64,000 nucleotides of DNA, taken from the NCBI RefSeq assembly GCF_000411255.1, contig NZ_KE150412.1:1285817-1349816 (forward strand), read 5' to 3'. The position numbers and the translations under genes are program-made. Below are positions 17,913-28,100 of the stretch, piece by piece (within the stretch, counting starts at the first letter, position 1; every line of letters starts with the position of its first letter). The notes beneath the pieces were generated by a model. That model was not told the origin of the DNA. It saw only the letters and a list, made by a program, of their open reading frames with translations, and did not search any database. Origin of the DNA: Paenibacillus sp. HGH0039 (GTDB lineage: Bacteria; Bacillota; Bacilli; Paenibacillales; NBRC-103111).

Positions 17913-18653
17913 TCAACTTACCCATGTCTTGATCATCGCGAAGTATTCCCGGATCATATTAATCGGTTTGAGATGCGCCGGTGACGGGCTCGAAAGGCCG
18001 TACGCTTCATAGCCTTCCCGTTTCGCCAGCAGCTTGGCCCGGTACATGTGATAGTCGCTTGTGACAATGAGGATCTGCGGATCGTGGATGCCCTTTTCTT
18101 TCAAAACGGCTTTGGTAAACCTCAAATTCTCGCGGGTGCTTGTCGATCTGCTTTCGAGAAGAATCCGGTTCTCCGCGATTCCTTTCTTCACCAGGTAGTC
18201 CCTCATAGCCACCGCTTCCGGCACATTCTCGCCCGGGCCTTGACCGCCCGATACGACCACGGTGATGTCCTTCTTCCCGGAAACGTAAGCGAGCGCCGCA
18301 TCCAGTCTCTGCTGAAGCGTGAGCGATACCTCGAATCCTTTCAGGCCCGATCCCAATATAACGACGGTATCCGCTCCCGAAGTTCCGGCTTCGTCGGCGC
18401 CCATTTGCGAGAGCACGAACGATTCCACGACCGCAAAAGAAAGGGCGATCAGCAGCGAGCCCGCCCACAGCGTTTTTCGCAGCCTCACGCGCTTGCTAAA
18501 ATCAATCCTCCTGATTATCAGGAGAAGGACGACTGCGGCGCAAAAAAGCATCATCCCGAACCGTCCTCTAAACAAAAAAGGAGAGCTCAAAAATGTCAGC
18601 ACCAACAACACGTCCGCCACTTTCGCTTTCCTGATTCCAGACCATCTCTTCAT
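17913..18653 (-). CDS. YdcF/ElyC/SanA (DUF218) family membrane protein
   Basis: A 246-residue membrane-anchored protein with two N-terminal transmembrane segments (about residues 14-45 and 58-82) and an extracytoplasmic DUF218 domain. The signature elements are TVVILGSGLKG, VVVSGGQGPGENVPEA and LLESRSTSTRENLRFTK, followed by ILIVTSDYHMYRAKLLAKR. Relatives (SanA, ElyC) act in envelope or vancomycin-tolerance processes; the reaction is unknown. The start follows GGAGAACCGTGAC. Confidence 0.88.
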   Translation of the reverse strand: MKRWSGIRKAKVADVLLVLTFLSSPFLFRGRFGMMLFCAAVVLLLIIRRIDFSKRVRLRKTLWAGSLLIALSFAVVESFVLSQMGADEAGTSGADTVVILGSGLKGFEVSLTLQQRLDAALAYVSGKKDITVVVSGGQGPGENVPEAVAMRDYLVKKGIAENRILLESRSTSTRENLRFTKAVLKEKGIHDPQILIVTSDYHMYRAKLLAKREGYEAYGLSSPSPAHLKPINMIREYFAMIKTWVS

Positions 18654-18726
18654 GTCACGGTTCTCCTTAATCTTCCCCGCCTATAACCGGCGGATTTGCA
18701 GAACGAAATCGTTTTTTTGGTAAATC

Positions 18727-19077
18727 TTATTTGCAGACCATAAGGAGATTCCCGTCCGGGTCCGTAAAATTGAACCAGTGCCCGTGCTCGATGTCGGAGA
18801 CCAGCCGGACGCCAAGGCTTTTCATGTATGCATAGGACTGCTCGATATCGTCTGTTGCGAACTGGACCACCGGCGCTTTAAATACCGTCTCCGGCGAGTA
18901 GATTTTACTGTCGAGCACAATTCCCGCCCCCTGCATCGGCAGGATATACAAGTGGCCGAACAGCACCTCGCCGTCCGCGGGGAGGCCCAGTATCTTGCAG
19001 TACCAGCTCGCCGCTTGTTCAATATCGCTTACCGGGATAAAGACGGTGAGAATCTTATTTTGGATGGGACTGTTCAT
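18727..19077 (-). CDS. VOC family protein
   Basis: A 116-residue glyoxalase/dioxygenase-fold protein. I chose ATG at 19077 (MNSPIQNK) because it follows ATAGGAGGAACGAAA. The fold signatures are FIPVSDIEQAASWYCKILG near the N-terminus and WFNFTDPDGNLLMVCK at the C-terminus, with metal-site candidates His in EHGHWFNFTD and Glu earlier. The ligand is unknown. It stands alone with 76 nt to the HXXEE gene. Confidence 0.85.
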   Translation of the reverse strand: MNSPIQNKILTVFIPVSDIEQAASWYCKILGLPADGEVLFGHLYILPMQGAGIVLDSKIYSPETVFKAPVVQFATDDIEQSYAYMKSLGVRLVSDIEHGHWFNFTDPDGNLLMVCK

Positions 19078-19153
19078 TTTCGTTCCTCCTATTCGATCCG
19101 GCATTCATTTGCGATGGCATGGCGGCAGCTTAATTGCAGCCGTATTCCCGCTC

Positions 19154-19684
19154 TTAATCCGGCACGACCTTCTTCCCGAGCTTATGCCCGGCCAGCACGA
19201 CCGGCAGCAAAAGCAGCCCCAGCGGCGCACAGGTCAGCAGGTCCTGCCAAGTTGCCGCTCCGTCCCGGAGCAGCCTGTAAAACAAATAAACCGAGTAGGG
19301 CAGGCTTACCGCGACGGCGGTCACCACACCCGGTGTGTAAGATCTCAGCAGGACCGACTGTCCCAGATGGGTAAATACATGCACGAACAGGAGCGCATTG
19401 AACCCGATAAACAAGGCCCAAATTCCCCTCTCGGCCGCCAAATACGTAACCGGGATAAAAAGAATAAATTCAACAAACACGGCCACGGCAAACTGCGAAG
19501 ATTTCACGTTCGACATGTCCTTGAACAATTTTTGTCCCGGTCCCGGGACTCTCGGCCGGAGCCTCGCGTAGTTTCTGTTCATCCACGACTCCACAAAAAT
19601 GATTTCTTCGAAATCGTGAATCATAAACGCCGCGAGGAACAGCCAGACGACCGCGTTCAGCGAAAGATAATCGTCCATGAGCAT
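19154..19684 (-). CDS. HXXEE domain membrane protein
   Basis: A 176-residue polytopic membrane protein of the HXXEE family. The naming motif is seen as FMIHDFEEIIFVESW near residue 22. About five hydrophobic segments follow (for example FAVAVFVEFILFIPVTYL and GLLLLPVVLAGHKLG). The conserved His/Glu cluster in the membrane suggests metal binding or catalysis, but the function is unknown. The start follows GACGGGGGAACCT and lies 17 nt after the metallophosphoesterase stop, so both are probably co-transcribed. Confidence 0.85.
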   Translation of the reverse strand: MLMDDYLSLNAVVWLFLAAFMIHDFEEIIFVESWMNRNYARLRPRVPGPGQKLFKDMSNVKSSQFAVAVFVEFILFIPVTYLAAERGIWALFIGFNALLFVHVFTHLGQSVLLRSYTPGVVTAVAVSLPYSVYLFYRLLRDGAATWQDLLTCAPLGLLLLPVVLAGHKLGKKVVPD

Positions 19685-19701
19685 AGGTTCCCCCGTCTAC
19701 T

Positions 19702-20433
19702 CTAGTCTTTGATGCCCCGGTATCTCGCGGTACGAAGCTCTTTGATATAAGCATCCAGCGCCGGCATGCCCGACTCCACGGCCTGGCTGACCGAGCGCTC
19801 GATATCGTAAGGAACTCTTACGAACCGAATTTCAAGAGGGGCCGCCGTCGGGGAATCGAAGCTGCCCTCCAGAACGACGTAGGAAGCCTGGGTCAGATCG
19901 AGCGGATTTCCGACGCTTCCGACATTGAACAGCACTTTGCCGTACAAATGCTGGAGATACGCGTTATGTATATCGCCGTAACCGACGATATCGGCGGGAA
20001 TCTGCTCCCGGCATTTATCCGACGATTCGAAGAGGGAAAGCCGCTTCTCCAGCTCGTCCCACGGCTGTACGCGCTCGTACAGGCTCCGGGGCGAAGCGTG
20101 GAACAGCCGGACGTATTTGCCGCTCATATAAAATTCGAGCGAAAAAGGCAGTCCCGCCAAGTATTCCAGCCGCTCTTTCCCGAGCACGTTCTGATGCCAC
20201 TTCAGATCCTCGATCTCCGTTTCCCGGGTGATGAAATCGTCCCAGTTCCCGCTCACAACCTCCTCGCAGTGCTCGCGGATCAGATCGACCGCCTTATCGC
20301 CATGCGGTCCTTTGCCTATCAGGTCGCCCAGGCAAAAGATTCTCGTGATGTCTTTGCGCCGGATATCTTCCAGCACGGCTTCCAGCGCCGGTATGTTTCC
20401 GTGAATGTCTGACAGGATCGCTATTTTGTCCAC
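19702..20433 (-). CDS. Metallophosphoesterase (YfcE/MJ0936-like)
   Basis: A 243-residue cytosolic calcineurin-like phosphoesterase with GTG start behind CGGAGGACAAAC. Metal-site motifs are ILSDIHGNIPALEAVL (D-x-H), FCLGDLIGKGPHG (GD), SGNWDDFITRE in place of the usual GNH(D/E), then LFHASP and VGYGDIHNAYL. The replacement of GNH by GNW-D occurs in the DevR/YfcE-like bacterial group. Substrate is unknown, probably a phosphodiester or phosphomonoester. The HXXEE gene follows 17 nt downstream. Confidence 0.88.
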   Translation of the reverse strand: MDKIAILSDIHGNIPALEAVLEDIRRKDITRIFCLGDLIGKGPHGDKAVDLIREHCEEVVSGNWDDFITRETEIEDLKWHQNVLGKERLEYLAGLPFSLEFYMSGKYVRLFHASPRSLYERVQPWDELEKRLSLFESSDKCREQIPADIVGYGDIHNAYLQHLYGKVLFNVGSVGNPLDLTQASYVVLEGSFDSPTAAPLEIRFVRVPYDIERSVSQAVESGMPALDAYIKELRTARYRGIKD

Positions 20434-20563
20434 ACGTTTGTCCTCCGTAAGTCCGGCAGGTTAACCTGCTCTCTGTATTGGGTTGTATCTACTTTCGATC
20501 CGCCCGAGGCGGCTTCCTTCTTTTCCCTCCCAAACATTCTTTCATTCCTTAGACGAAATAGAC

Positions 20564-20603
20564 GAAAAAAAAGACTGCAATGATGGCTCATCGCAGTCTT
20601 TCG
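20564..20603 (-). terminator. Terminator downstream of the YhcH remnant
   Basis: AAAGACTGC pairs with GCAGTCTTT around an imperfect ATGA/TCAT extension, with T8 following on the minus strand. It lies immediately past the stop of the 20605 remnant. Confidence 0.8.
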
Positions 20604-20604
20604 T

Positions 20605-20805
20605 TCAGGCTTCTTCAAACAAGGTTGTACGGATTTTGAACACCGCTTTGCGAATCGGAGAAGCAGGTTCCCCGTCTCCGCTCCTCAGACCGGGCCGGTG
20701 AATGTCCTCCGGGAAGAATACGGCGTGCATGCCCGGGGTCAGCCGGAACCGCTCTTCTCCCTCAGCGACTTCGAACAGGGTAGTTCCCGTATCCCCATGT
20801 CTTAT
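20605..20805 (-). pseudogene. C-terminal remnant of a YhcH/YjgK/YiaL family gene
   Basis: About 62 codons match the C-terminal third of YhcH/YjgK/YiaL proteins (cupin-like, linked to sialic acid or sugar catabolism): GTTLFEVAEGEERFRLTPGM, then HAVFFPEDIHRPG with the conserved metal-site Glu/His, then IRKAVFKIRTTLFEEA. Upstream, the frame turns into Gly/Arg/Pro-rich sequence that overlaps the chemoreceptor terminator and has no family match, so the N-terminal two thirds are missing. A terminator still follows the stop. The sequence is likely a decayed gene. Confidence 0.7.
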
Positions 20806-20914
20806 GCAGCCGGAGGTCTCCGGGCACGTCAGACGCTTGGGACGCCGGGCGGGACCCCGCGAGTCCTTGCCGCCGATACCTCCCTCCTCCGCCCGCTCCT
20901 CCGGGCGACCTACG

Positions 20915-20951
20915 CCAAAGAAGCCTGCCGGATCGGCAGGCTTCTTTGCGT
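20915..20951 (-). terminator. Terminator after the chemoreceptor gene
   Basis: AAAGAAGCCTGCC and its complement form a 13-bp stem around GGATC. It sits 31 nt past the stop codon of the chemoreceptor. Confidence 0.8.
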
Positions 20952-20981
20952 GTGGTGCGGGGGGCTGTTCCGGCCCACCCG

Positions 20982-23072
20982 TCATATTTTGAAATTGGCG
21001 ATCGTTTGCTTCAACTGCTCGGCGCTTTCCCGTGTTCCTTCCACGATGTTCAGCACTTTGTCCGAACTGTCCATCGCAACGCTCGCTTGGTCCGAAATAC
21101 TTCCCGTTCCGGCGGCAGACTCGTTGTTCGCAATCGATATTTCGTTGATCATGAGCGCCATATCCTCGATCGCCCGGCTCAGTTCATGCGCGGTCGCGTT
21201 GAAGTCGCCCAGCAATTTTTCGTAAAATTCCGCGTCCTGGTAGTACTGCTGGCCCGTTTCGACCATCGCGTTGTAATCGTTGATAACGGTCGTATCGATA
21301 AAGGTGAGCATGCTTTCGGAGTTCGCCTTCAAATTCTGCACCGAAGAGGTGACGATTTGGACGACTTCGCGAATTTTGTTCGCGGAGTGTCCGGATACCT
21401 CGGCCAGTTTGCGGATTTCCCCTGCCACAACGGCAAAGCCTCTGCCCGCCTCCCCTGCTCTCGCCGCCTCGATATTGGCGTTCAGGGCCAGAAGATTGGT
21501 TTGAGCCGTAATCTCCAGAATGGAGTTCGCCAGTACCTGAATCTGCTCGACGGCTTTGGCCTGCTCGATGGCGCTCTCCAGGCTCTCCCGCATTTGCCGG
21601 CCGATCTCAACCGCCCGCTCGGACGATGCGACCGCGGTTTCGCGCAAATCCTCCGCCCGTTTGCTGACTTCCTTCGAAGCCTCTTCGCCTTGCTTCGCTT
21701 TGTCCGCAATCCGGTCGACGGACTGGCGGATGCTCGAGGACGAATGGTTCATTTCTTCCGTCGATGCGGCCGTTTCTTCCATGGCGGCGGCCATTTGCTG
21801 CGTCGTGCCGGACACGTTCTGAATTTGTCCGTTCAGATCCGTCAAATGGCTGCTCACCGCCGTTACCGAACTGCCGAGCTTATCCGACTCTTCCACAACC
21901 GTGCGGATCGTATCGCTGATCGAGGCCTGCATCGTGTGCATGGACTGCATCAAAACGCCCGTCTCATCCTTGGACTTCATATATTTCTGCGGAACCGGAT
22001 GCGAGAAGTCACCGCCCGCGATCACTTTCAAGTGCCCGGTCGCCACTTTAATCGGCGTCGTAATCCGGTACGAAAGCAGCACGAGAATGGCCGCAAACAC
22101 GAGAATACTGCCGATGATGACGATGACCAGACCTTTTTTCAGGGCCGTAACATTATGCATGTACTCATCGACCGGCTTGAAGGAAATAATGAACATATCC
22201 TGCAGAGACGATTTAGCGTAAGAAGCGATTTGCTGCTGACCGTTCAGCGTGAAATACCCGATCCCTTTCTTGTTCGCGCTGACTTCCTTAAAAAAGGCAG
22301 GCACGTCTCCTTCCGCTTTGGTCATATCGTATTTCAGCACTTCTTTGCCGTTTTCCGAAGCGACGAGAACCCCTGCCGCATTGATCATAAACGTCTTGAC
22401 GTTGCCCTTCTCCGTGGACTTGACAATATTCGCCGACAGCTTGGTCAGATCAACCGCCGTCCCTACGATGGATGGCATCGCATCCGTACTTCCGTCCGGA
22501 ATATGCGCCAGCAGCGCCATAATCGGCCCTCCGGTTACGGGAGACTCGACCGGTCCGTACAGGACGGGACCTTTCTTCATCCCTTCCAGGAGGGACTTGT
22601 CGAGATCGGCCACGCCGATATCGATGCCGACGGATTGTCCGCCGATGCCGTCCGATACGATCGCGCTGTTGTACGCGGCATAAATATTTTCGTACAAGCC
22701 GTTCGCATCCGTGATGAGCTTGCCCAGATAAGCGGATGTCGTGGCCGCGTTTTCCGATTTTGGGTTGCCGGTTTTCTTAATTTCCTTGAAGGTGTTGACC
22801 AAAAAAGGATTGTTCGCCATCGTCGAAGAACTTAACGATAAATTGGTGAACGCCAGATCCATCTGGTTCACCTTCTCCGAAACGATGTTCGTCATGGACT
22901 CCCTTGCTTCGGCTTCAAGCGAATCGGCCGATGAGCTGCTTGCAAACCACAGCGCGATTAGCATTGGAATAGTCATACAAGCAACCGATATCAGCATGAT
23001 CTTCGCGAATAACCCGGTTAGATTGATTTTGCCGAGTATGCCTCGTGTCTGTTTTGCCTTGCTTTTTAACAT
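20982..23072 (-). CDS. Methyl-accepting chemotaxis protein
   Basis: A 696-residue transmembrane chemoreceptor. I chose ATG at 23072 ([11 protein letters not shown]), 7 nt past GAGGGGGAGC; an adjacent ATG at 23075 is possible. Segments: transmembrane helix near residues 22-45, extracytoplasmic double-Cache-type sensor to about 300, second helix ([19 protein letters not shown]), HAMP, then a long cytoplasmic signalling coiled coil with the CheA/CheW hairpin [20 protein letters not shown] and [18 protein letters not shown]. The ligand is unknown. No chemotaxis kinase genes are nearby. Confidence 0.94.
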   Translation of the reverse strand: MLKSKAKQTRGILGKINLTGLFAKIMLISVACMTIPMLIALWFASSSSADSLEAEARESMTNIVSEKVNQMDLAFTNLSLSSSTMANNPFLVNTFKEIKKTGNPKSENAATTSAYLGKLITDANGLYENIYAAYNSAIVSDGIGGQSVGIDIGVADLDKSLLEGMKKGPVLYGPVESPVTGGPIMALLAHIPDGSTDAMPSIVGTAVDLTKLSANIVKSTEKGNVKTFMINAAGVLVASENGKEVLKYDMTKAEGDVPAFFKEVSANKKGIGYFTLNGQQQIASYAKSSLQDMFIISFKPVDEYMHNVTALKKGLVIVIIGSILVFAAILVLLSYRITTPIKVATGHLKVIAGGDFSHPVPQKYMKSKDETGVLMQSMHTMQASISDTIRTVVEESDKLGSSVTAVSSHLTDLNGQIQNVSGTTQQMAAAMEETAASTEEMNHSSSSIRQSVDRIADKAKQGEEASKEVSKRAEDLRETAVASSERAVEIGRQMRESLESAIEQAKAVEQIQVLANSILEITAQTNLLALNANIEAARAGEAGRGFAVVAGEIRKLAEVSGHSANKIREVVQIVTSSVQNLKANSESMLTFIDTTVINDYNAMVETGQQYYQDAEFYEKLLGDFNATAHELSRAIEDMALMINEISIANNESAAGTGSISDQASVAMDSSDKVLNIVEGTRESAEQLKQTIANFKI

Positions 23073-23119
23073 CATGCTCCCCCTCATATAGCGGCGTACG
23101 CTAAAAATAGATATCTACT

Positions 23120-23147
23120 TTATCGACAAAAAAAGACAAAATGTTGA
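23120..23147 (-). promoter_or_regulatory. Weak sigma-D-like promoter candidate for the chemoreceptor
   Basis: On the minus strand TCAA, a 16-nt spacer and GTCGATAA resemble the sigma-D pattern (TAAA, about 15 nt, GCCGATAT). It lies about 50 nt upstream of the start codon. Two positions in the -10 and one in the -35 deviate. Confidence 0.3.
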
Positions 23148-23216
23148 TAGTAATTTTATTGAATTCGACATATATTCAAAGTAAATTGTTTCTCTGGAAC
23201 TATTTTATATAGGACA

Positions 23217-23252
23217 AAAGAAACAGCCTCTTTACAAAGAGGCTGTTTCTTA
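23217..23252. terminator. Strong terminator of the five-gene DUF6603 operon
   Basis: A perfect 16-bp stem (AAGAAACAGCCTCTTT with its complement) closes a 2-nt loop. It separates the operon ending at 23435 from the chemoreceptor. The remaining DNA between 23253 and 23434 shows no gene. Confidence 0.85.
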
Positions 23253-23434
23253 TTAGATAGTTTCTGCCGTTTCTTCCTGGGTAGGTTCTGTTGTTTCTTA
23301 CTTATCAGCTGCCATGAAAATGCCGGGTGTTTTTCCGAAAAGCATACTCACTTCGACTTCTCTTCTTAATTGGATTTCTCCTCTTATTGGAATTCTCCTC
23401 TTCTATGAGAGTGGAGGGCTAACGATCCGTTCGG

Positions 23435-25081
23435 CTACAAGGTTCCCAGCACATCGATTAAGGCTTTCTTCTTATCTTCCCCAATAGGTTTCTCCAAAAT
23501 CTCCTCCAGCAGCCGGGTCAGGAGCTCCACTCGTTCGGCACGTTCCGCTCCGTTCGTTTTCTCCAGGCCGTCGTACGGCAGAACGATATCTTCGGGAATT
23601 TCATCGGAGATTTTCACCGTAGCTTCTTCCCCGCTCGAACCGCTTCCTAGAGGAACAAAATAATAAACCGTACTCGGATTCACCTCATTGTCTTTGAAAA
23701 AGCTTTCGCCGACCCAGTAGCTTGCTCCCCTCCGTACCGGAAACATAAACGTGTTCGGGTTCGAATAATTGTACTTCGTCCAGTTGCCGGTAAAACCACC
23801 CGTATTCCCTCCGGTGGTCTGTACCATATATCCGTCGGTCCCTCCGTAAATCCAGCCCACCGATAAAACCTGCTTCCAGGGGAGGTGAACATAGCCGATC
23901 ACAAAGCCGTCCGTTCCCGCCATATGCGTACCGGTGCTGATCCGCTGGTTGTACCCGAGAATCCCGACGCTGCCCGCTGCGCTTAAAGCCCCTTTAACCG
24001 TGGTGTCGGACAGGTTTGACCCGCCGCCGACCGTCAGCGCTCCCTGCACCAAAGAACTACCGAGCGATGCGGAGCCCTGAACCGTAAGCAGGCCCGTAAC
24101 CGTCCCACCGGACATCGTTGCGGTGCCGGTTACGTTCAGCGCACTCTTCGCGTTCAGCATGCCGGTTACGTTCAGCGTGCCGGTTACGTCCGCGCCGCCG
24201 TTCAAAGATGCGGAGCCCGACACCTGCAGCGTCTTACCGTTCAATCCGGCGGCTGTCGCAATGTTTCCCGCTGCGGACACCGTGTTCGGCGTTTCGTCCG
24301 GGTTCGTGATATGTACGGTCACCGCTTCGTACACGTACAGCGTTTCGCCGCGAACCCCATCGGTCCGGCTTGCGATAAGAATAAAGGTGGTCGTCTGACT
24401 GAGGCCCTTCGTCACAACGAAAGAATTATCGGTTCCGCTGTACAGGGGAGCGGTGCCTGCCGTCGTAACAATCTGATACTGGCTGGCGTTGCCTTCCCAG
24501 CTGAGCTTGAACGCCTGGCCGTTCGCAAAGCTGCCGCCCGGCACGATGTCCGGTTTAGAGCTGTCGTAGGCGCCCGCCACAAAATTGCGTACAAAAATTT
24601 CCGGAAGCCCGATCGTCAAGCCGAAAGGCAGATCGCGCGGCTGATAGTCTCCGGAGAACGAGGAGGACGTCTCCAGGATGTGCAGGTTGCGGATGTCGCC
24701 GAGAGCGGCGGAGACCGAGCCGACGCCTACCGTCAAGATCAGTGGATAGTTAATCAGGTAATCCTGCGACGACTTGGCCGTAAATTTGAGCGGAATGTAG
24801 GATATGTCGGCCAGCCCCACCTCGCTGCCTTGGACGATCTTTCCGACCGCGTACTGCCACTTATCCGTATTGACACCCGGGTCAAAGATATCCTTCTGAC
24901 TAAGCACCCCCGAAGGAATATACAGATCGATTTCCGGACAATAAACTTCCTTCCCGGGGGGAGGGGTCACGACCAAGGTTACGGTGCCGGAAGCGGAATA
25001 TGTCTGCGTACTTGCCTGCAGGGGACTCGGTGACGTCAATATACTGTAATTCAAAAGTGCGGGGAGATCAGCTTTGCTCAT
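23435..25081 (-). CDS. Fibre-like protein with short beta-type repeats (fifth gene of the DUF6603 operon)
   Basis: A 548-residue protein of no recognised family. ATG at 25081 follows CCATGGAGGTTCAAACG. Residues 1-150 look like a beta-sandwich (SASGTVTLVVTPPPGK). Residues about 277-373 carry roughly 10-residue repeats of hydrophobic-x-V-x-G type (GTLNVTGMLNAKSALNV, GLLTVQGSASLGSS, GALTVGGGSNLSD), as in beta-solenoid fibre shafts. Residues about 380-490 form an aromatic Gly-rich tip-like domain (GFVIGYVHLPWKQVLSVGW). The last 50 residues form a charged helix (ERVELLTRLLEEILEKP). There is no signal peptide. Shaft-plus-tip layout suggests a binding fibre, but that is inference. Confidence 0.7.
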   Translation of the reverse strand: MSKADLPALLNYSILTSPSPLQASTQTYSASGTVTLVVTPPPGKEVYCPEIDLYIPSGVLSQKDIFDPGVNTDKWQYAVGKIVQGSEVGLADISYIPLKFTAKSSQDYLINYPLILTVGVGSVSAALGDIRNLHILETSSSFSGDYQPRDLPFGLTIGLPEIFVRNFVAGAYDSSKPDIVPGGSFANGQAFKLSWEGNASQYQIVTTAGTAPLYSGTDNSFVVTKGLSQTTTFILIASRTDGVRGETLYVYEAVTVHITNPDETPNTVSAAGNIATAAGLNGKTLQVSGSASLNGGADVTGTLNVTGMLNAKSALNVTGTATMSGGTVTGLLTVQGSASLGSSLVQGALTVGGGSNLSDTTVKGALSAAGSVGILGYNQRISTGTHMAGTDGFVIGYVHLPWKQVLSVGWIYGGTDGYMVQTTGGNTGGFTGNWTKYNYSNPNTFMFPVRRGASYWVGESFFKDNEVNPSTVYYFVPLGSGSSGEEATVKISDEIPEDIVLPYDGLEKTNGAERAERVELLTRLLEEILEKPIGEDKKKALIDVLGTL

Positions 25082-25121
25082 CGTTTGAACCTCCATGGGT
25101 TTAAGTGCTCTTATGGTTTGC

Positions 25122-25194
25122 TTTAGCTTTGGGTTTAGCTTTGGGTTTAGCTTTGGGTTTAGCTTTGGGTTTAGCTTTGGGCTTTGGGTTTAGC
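25122..25194. repeat. 12-bp tandem repeat at the junction of two operon genes
   Basis: Five perfect copies of TTTAGCTTTGGG (25122-25181) plus a degenerate partial copy run into the stop codon of the 1310-residue gene. In a shifted minus-strand frame the repeat encodes K-A-K-P units that end at a TAA just before the next ribosome binding site. Confidence 0.9.
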
Positions 25195-28100
25195 CTTCAG
25201 ATTCAGATTCGGATGTGTCCCTCTTGCCGGGCTCCGAAGGTCCGGTTCCGGTCCCTTGAGCGAACCCGCTCCGGAATTGCAGCGTGCCTTCGCGCAGCGA
25301 CAGCGACCGGGAGTTCAGCCGGGCCTGCTGGCCGATTTCGGTCAAAGTGTACGTCAGAAAAGCGGACGGTCCGTCTTCTCGGGATTGCGGCTCCAGCCAC
25401 TTCCACTGTCCTCCGTTATCCGAGGGAACGGGGAGCGTTATAACGCCTGACGGTCCGTTCTCTCCACCGGCTGTCTTATCCGGAGCCGGCTGAAGCACGG
25501 TCAGGATCGGCCCCGTCCGGAATTGGAGGTTTAACGCGCTCAGCACGGGATCGGTAAAACGCGCAGGCAGCTCCAGAGCCTGCACCGGAACGATGCCCGT
25601 AACCGCGTGAACCGCAGCGCGCGGATCCAGCAGCAGCATCACTTCGGCCTGCCGTGCGCCGTCAAACCGCAGCGAGAAGAAATTGCCGGGTCCGATCGGC
25701 CGGACATAACCGGCCGCTTCCTCTCCCGCTGCAAGCGGGTGGACGCTGTTAAACCGGTCGTAAGCGCCGTTAAGAAAATAGCCGATCAAGCCGTCCTTCC
25801 GGATTTCCGTGTCGCCCAGTCTCACCTCGTAATCGTTACCGGTAAAATCGGACGGCGGCGGATTGAAGGTGGCCGCCCAGCCGGTATACCTCGCGGCCGG
25901 TCCGTCCAGCGCCAGCTTCAGATTGGCGCGCACGAGCGCAAGCGGCCTTCCCGCGAGGACCGACACGTTCCGGTCGCTGCTTGCGGCGAGAGGATCGATC
26001 GTCCACAAGGAGGCATCGATCGCCTCAAGAAAGCGGCTGAAGGCAACTTCGTCCGCAGCCGTCAAGCTTTGCAGCATTTTGGCCAGCTCGGGCGCCCGCT
26101 TCTCAATATCCGCAAGATTACCGTAAGTACCCAGCGGCGCATAGAGCAGATGAACCCGTTTGACGCCGTCTTTTCCCGTGATCAGGCCGACGTCCCCGAC
26201 AGCGCCGCCCTGCGCATCGTATACGGATACCGAGCCGTTAAGATGATTCGGGAGCAGCCAGCCCGCAACGGGGTTCGCCAGGCTGTCCAAGTCGGCAAAC
26301 CTTCCCGCGTCCCGCGCGTCAATAAGACGGAAATCGAGGCGGATATGCTGATTCGGCCTCGGCGGCAGCTGGATGAACCGCTGGGCATTCTGCGCCTCGA
26401 TCGGCGCGTCCGGCGCAAGACCTTCCGACAAAATCGGCTCAAACACGTCGGAGCGGCTGAGCCCCGAATCGCCGATTACTTCCAGCACTTGCCCGAACGC
26501 ATCGTACACGGCTAAATAGGCGAAGGCGAACTGTCCCTGCCGGACTCCCTGGAATTCCAGCGTATCGCCGGTCGAGCGGATATAAGGGAGATCGTGATAT
26601 TCGTCGCCGACGAGATCCGCCAGCGTTTTTTGCCCGCCGTCCTTAAACGTAAAAGTTAATCCGGGATCCGGCGACCGGTTTACACGCGTATCGCGTACAG
26701 CGAGCTGGCTGCCGAAACCGCCGAGCGATTGGGAGATAAAATCCCAGCCGTCGATATCTTCGATTAAACCGTCGAGCTGATCCAACAGCCCTTCGTCCGT
26801 ATCTTCCGCTTCGCCTTGGCGCGTATGGACGAGTTTTTTCAACCGGTCCCGGAAAAGAAAGCTTGTCTGCGGCGTCAGCAAAATGTCTCCCCCGATCTGC
26901 CGGTCGTTCGAACCGGAGGCTTTGCCGTCATACCGGTAATCGGTTCCGTCGAACGTCCAGTTGGAATGCCCGATCGGATACCAGTCCGCCACCCATTTCA
27001 GAAGGAGCGGATTCCAGGGCTGCTGCCAGTCTCCGGGGACGAAGGCGGGGAGTATGCCTTGAAAACGGGCGGGATCGTGCCCCGCAATTATTTCCCGAGT
27101 GATCCCGGGATGACCCGCGGAAATGACCGGAGCGTTGTCCGGATCGAGCAGGAAAAACTCGGCCAGCAGCAAACCGACTGCGCCGGCAAGCTGCAAAGCA
27201 GTGTCCGGCGGGATGTAATCGCCCTGAAGAGCGGAGGCCAGTTCCGGCAGACTCAGCGGAAGCTTGGGCAGCGCCGCTGCCAGCTCATCCGCCGTCACGC
27301 TGTCGGTGCCGATGGTGATCCCGCCGACGATTTGCGCCGACAAGCGGCAGGACAAAGAACTGTCCGGACCGCTTATCCGGCCCGTACTTCCCGCACCGCT
27401 GATGAAGACGACGGGATCATTGGCCCGCCAGTAGCGGGGTCCTGCCACCGGCTTAAGGCTACGGTCCGCGTTCAGTTCCCCTTGGGCGCGCTTCGCCCGT
27501 TCGAAAGCTTCGATCCCGGCCGCCAGCGCCTCTTCCGGGGTCTGGCCCTCCCCTTCCGCCGGCCGGGGCACGCCTTGGCCGATCAACGATCCTGCCTCGC
27601 CGATGAGATCCATGATCTTCCTCGGCAGGCTGGCGATATTGTCCGGTCCTTCAGGCTTGGACGGATCGTAAGACGGATCGTTTTCGGCGGAGAGCGCCTT
27701 TGCGAATTGATCCTCGGTCAACCCGTCCGGCCGTGCGAATACCGGGTAGGATTCGTATTTCCCCCGCTTCCACCACGTGTCGTAAAGCCGCCTCCGGGCG
27801 GCTTTCAATTCATTCAGTTTTTCGTCCAGCGCGGCCTGCGTACCGTTCAGTGCCGTGAGCCATTGTTCCGGCGGACGTTCTCCGAGATTGTCCGGCCGGT
27901 CGGACTTCGCATCCACGACCGTCCACCGGTATCCGCCCGGCTTCGAGCCGAACCATTCCTGCCGGATACGGAGATCAAGAAGATCCCAGCCGCTCGGCTG
28001 GTCAAGTATATGAAGCATATCGTACTGAAACGCTTCGAGCAGTCCGGCCGCGTTGGGCATCTTCGCAAGCAGCTGCTGCGCTTTAACGTCGCCGTTCTTC

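Noticed and set aside
20830-20918. Possible T-box leader (GGGAGGTATCGGCGG) behind the chemoreceptor terminator
   Set aside because: The T-box core sequence and the specifier stem are absent; only a superficial similarity.
20946-22835. A 629-codon plus-strand frame across the chemoreceptor
   Set aside because: Arg/His-rich antisense shadow of a clear chemoreceptor gene; no family motifs and no ribosome binding site.
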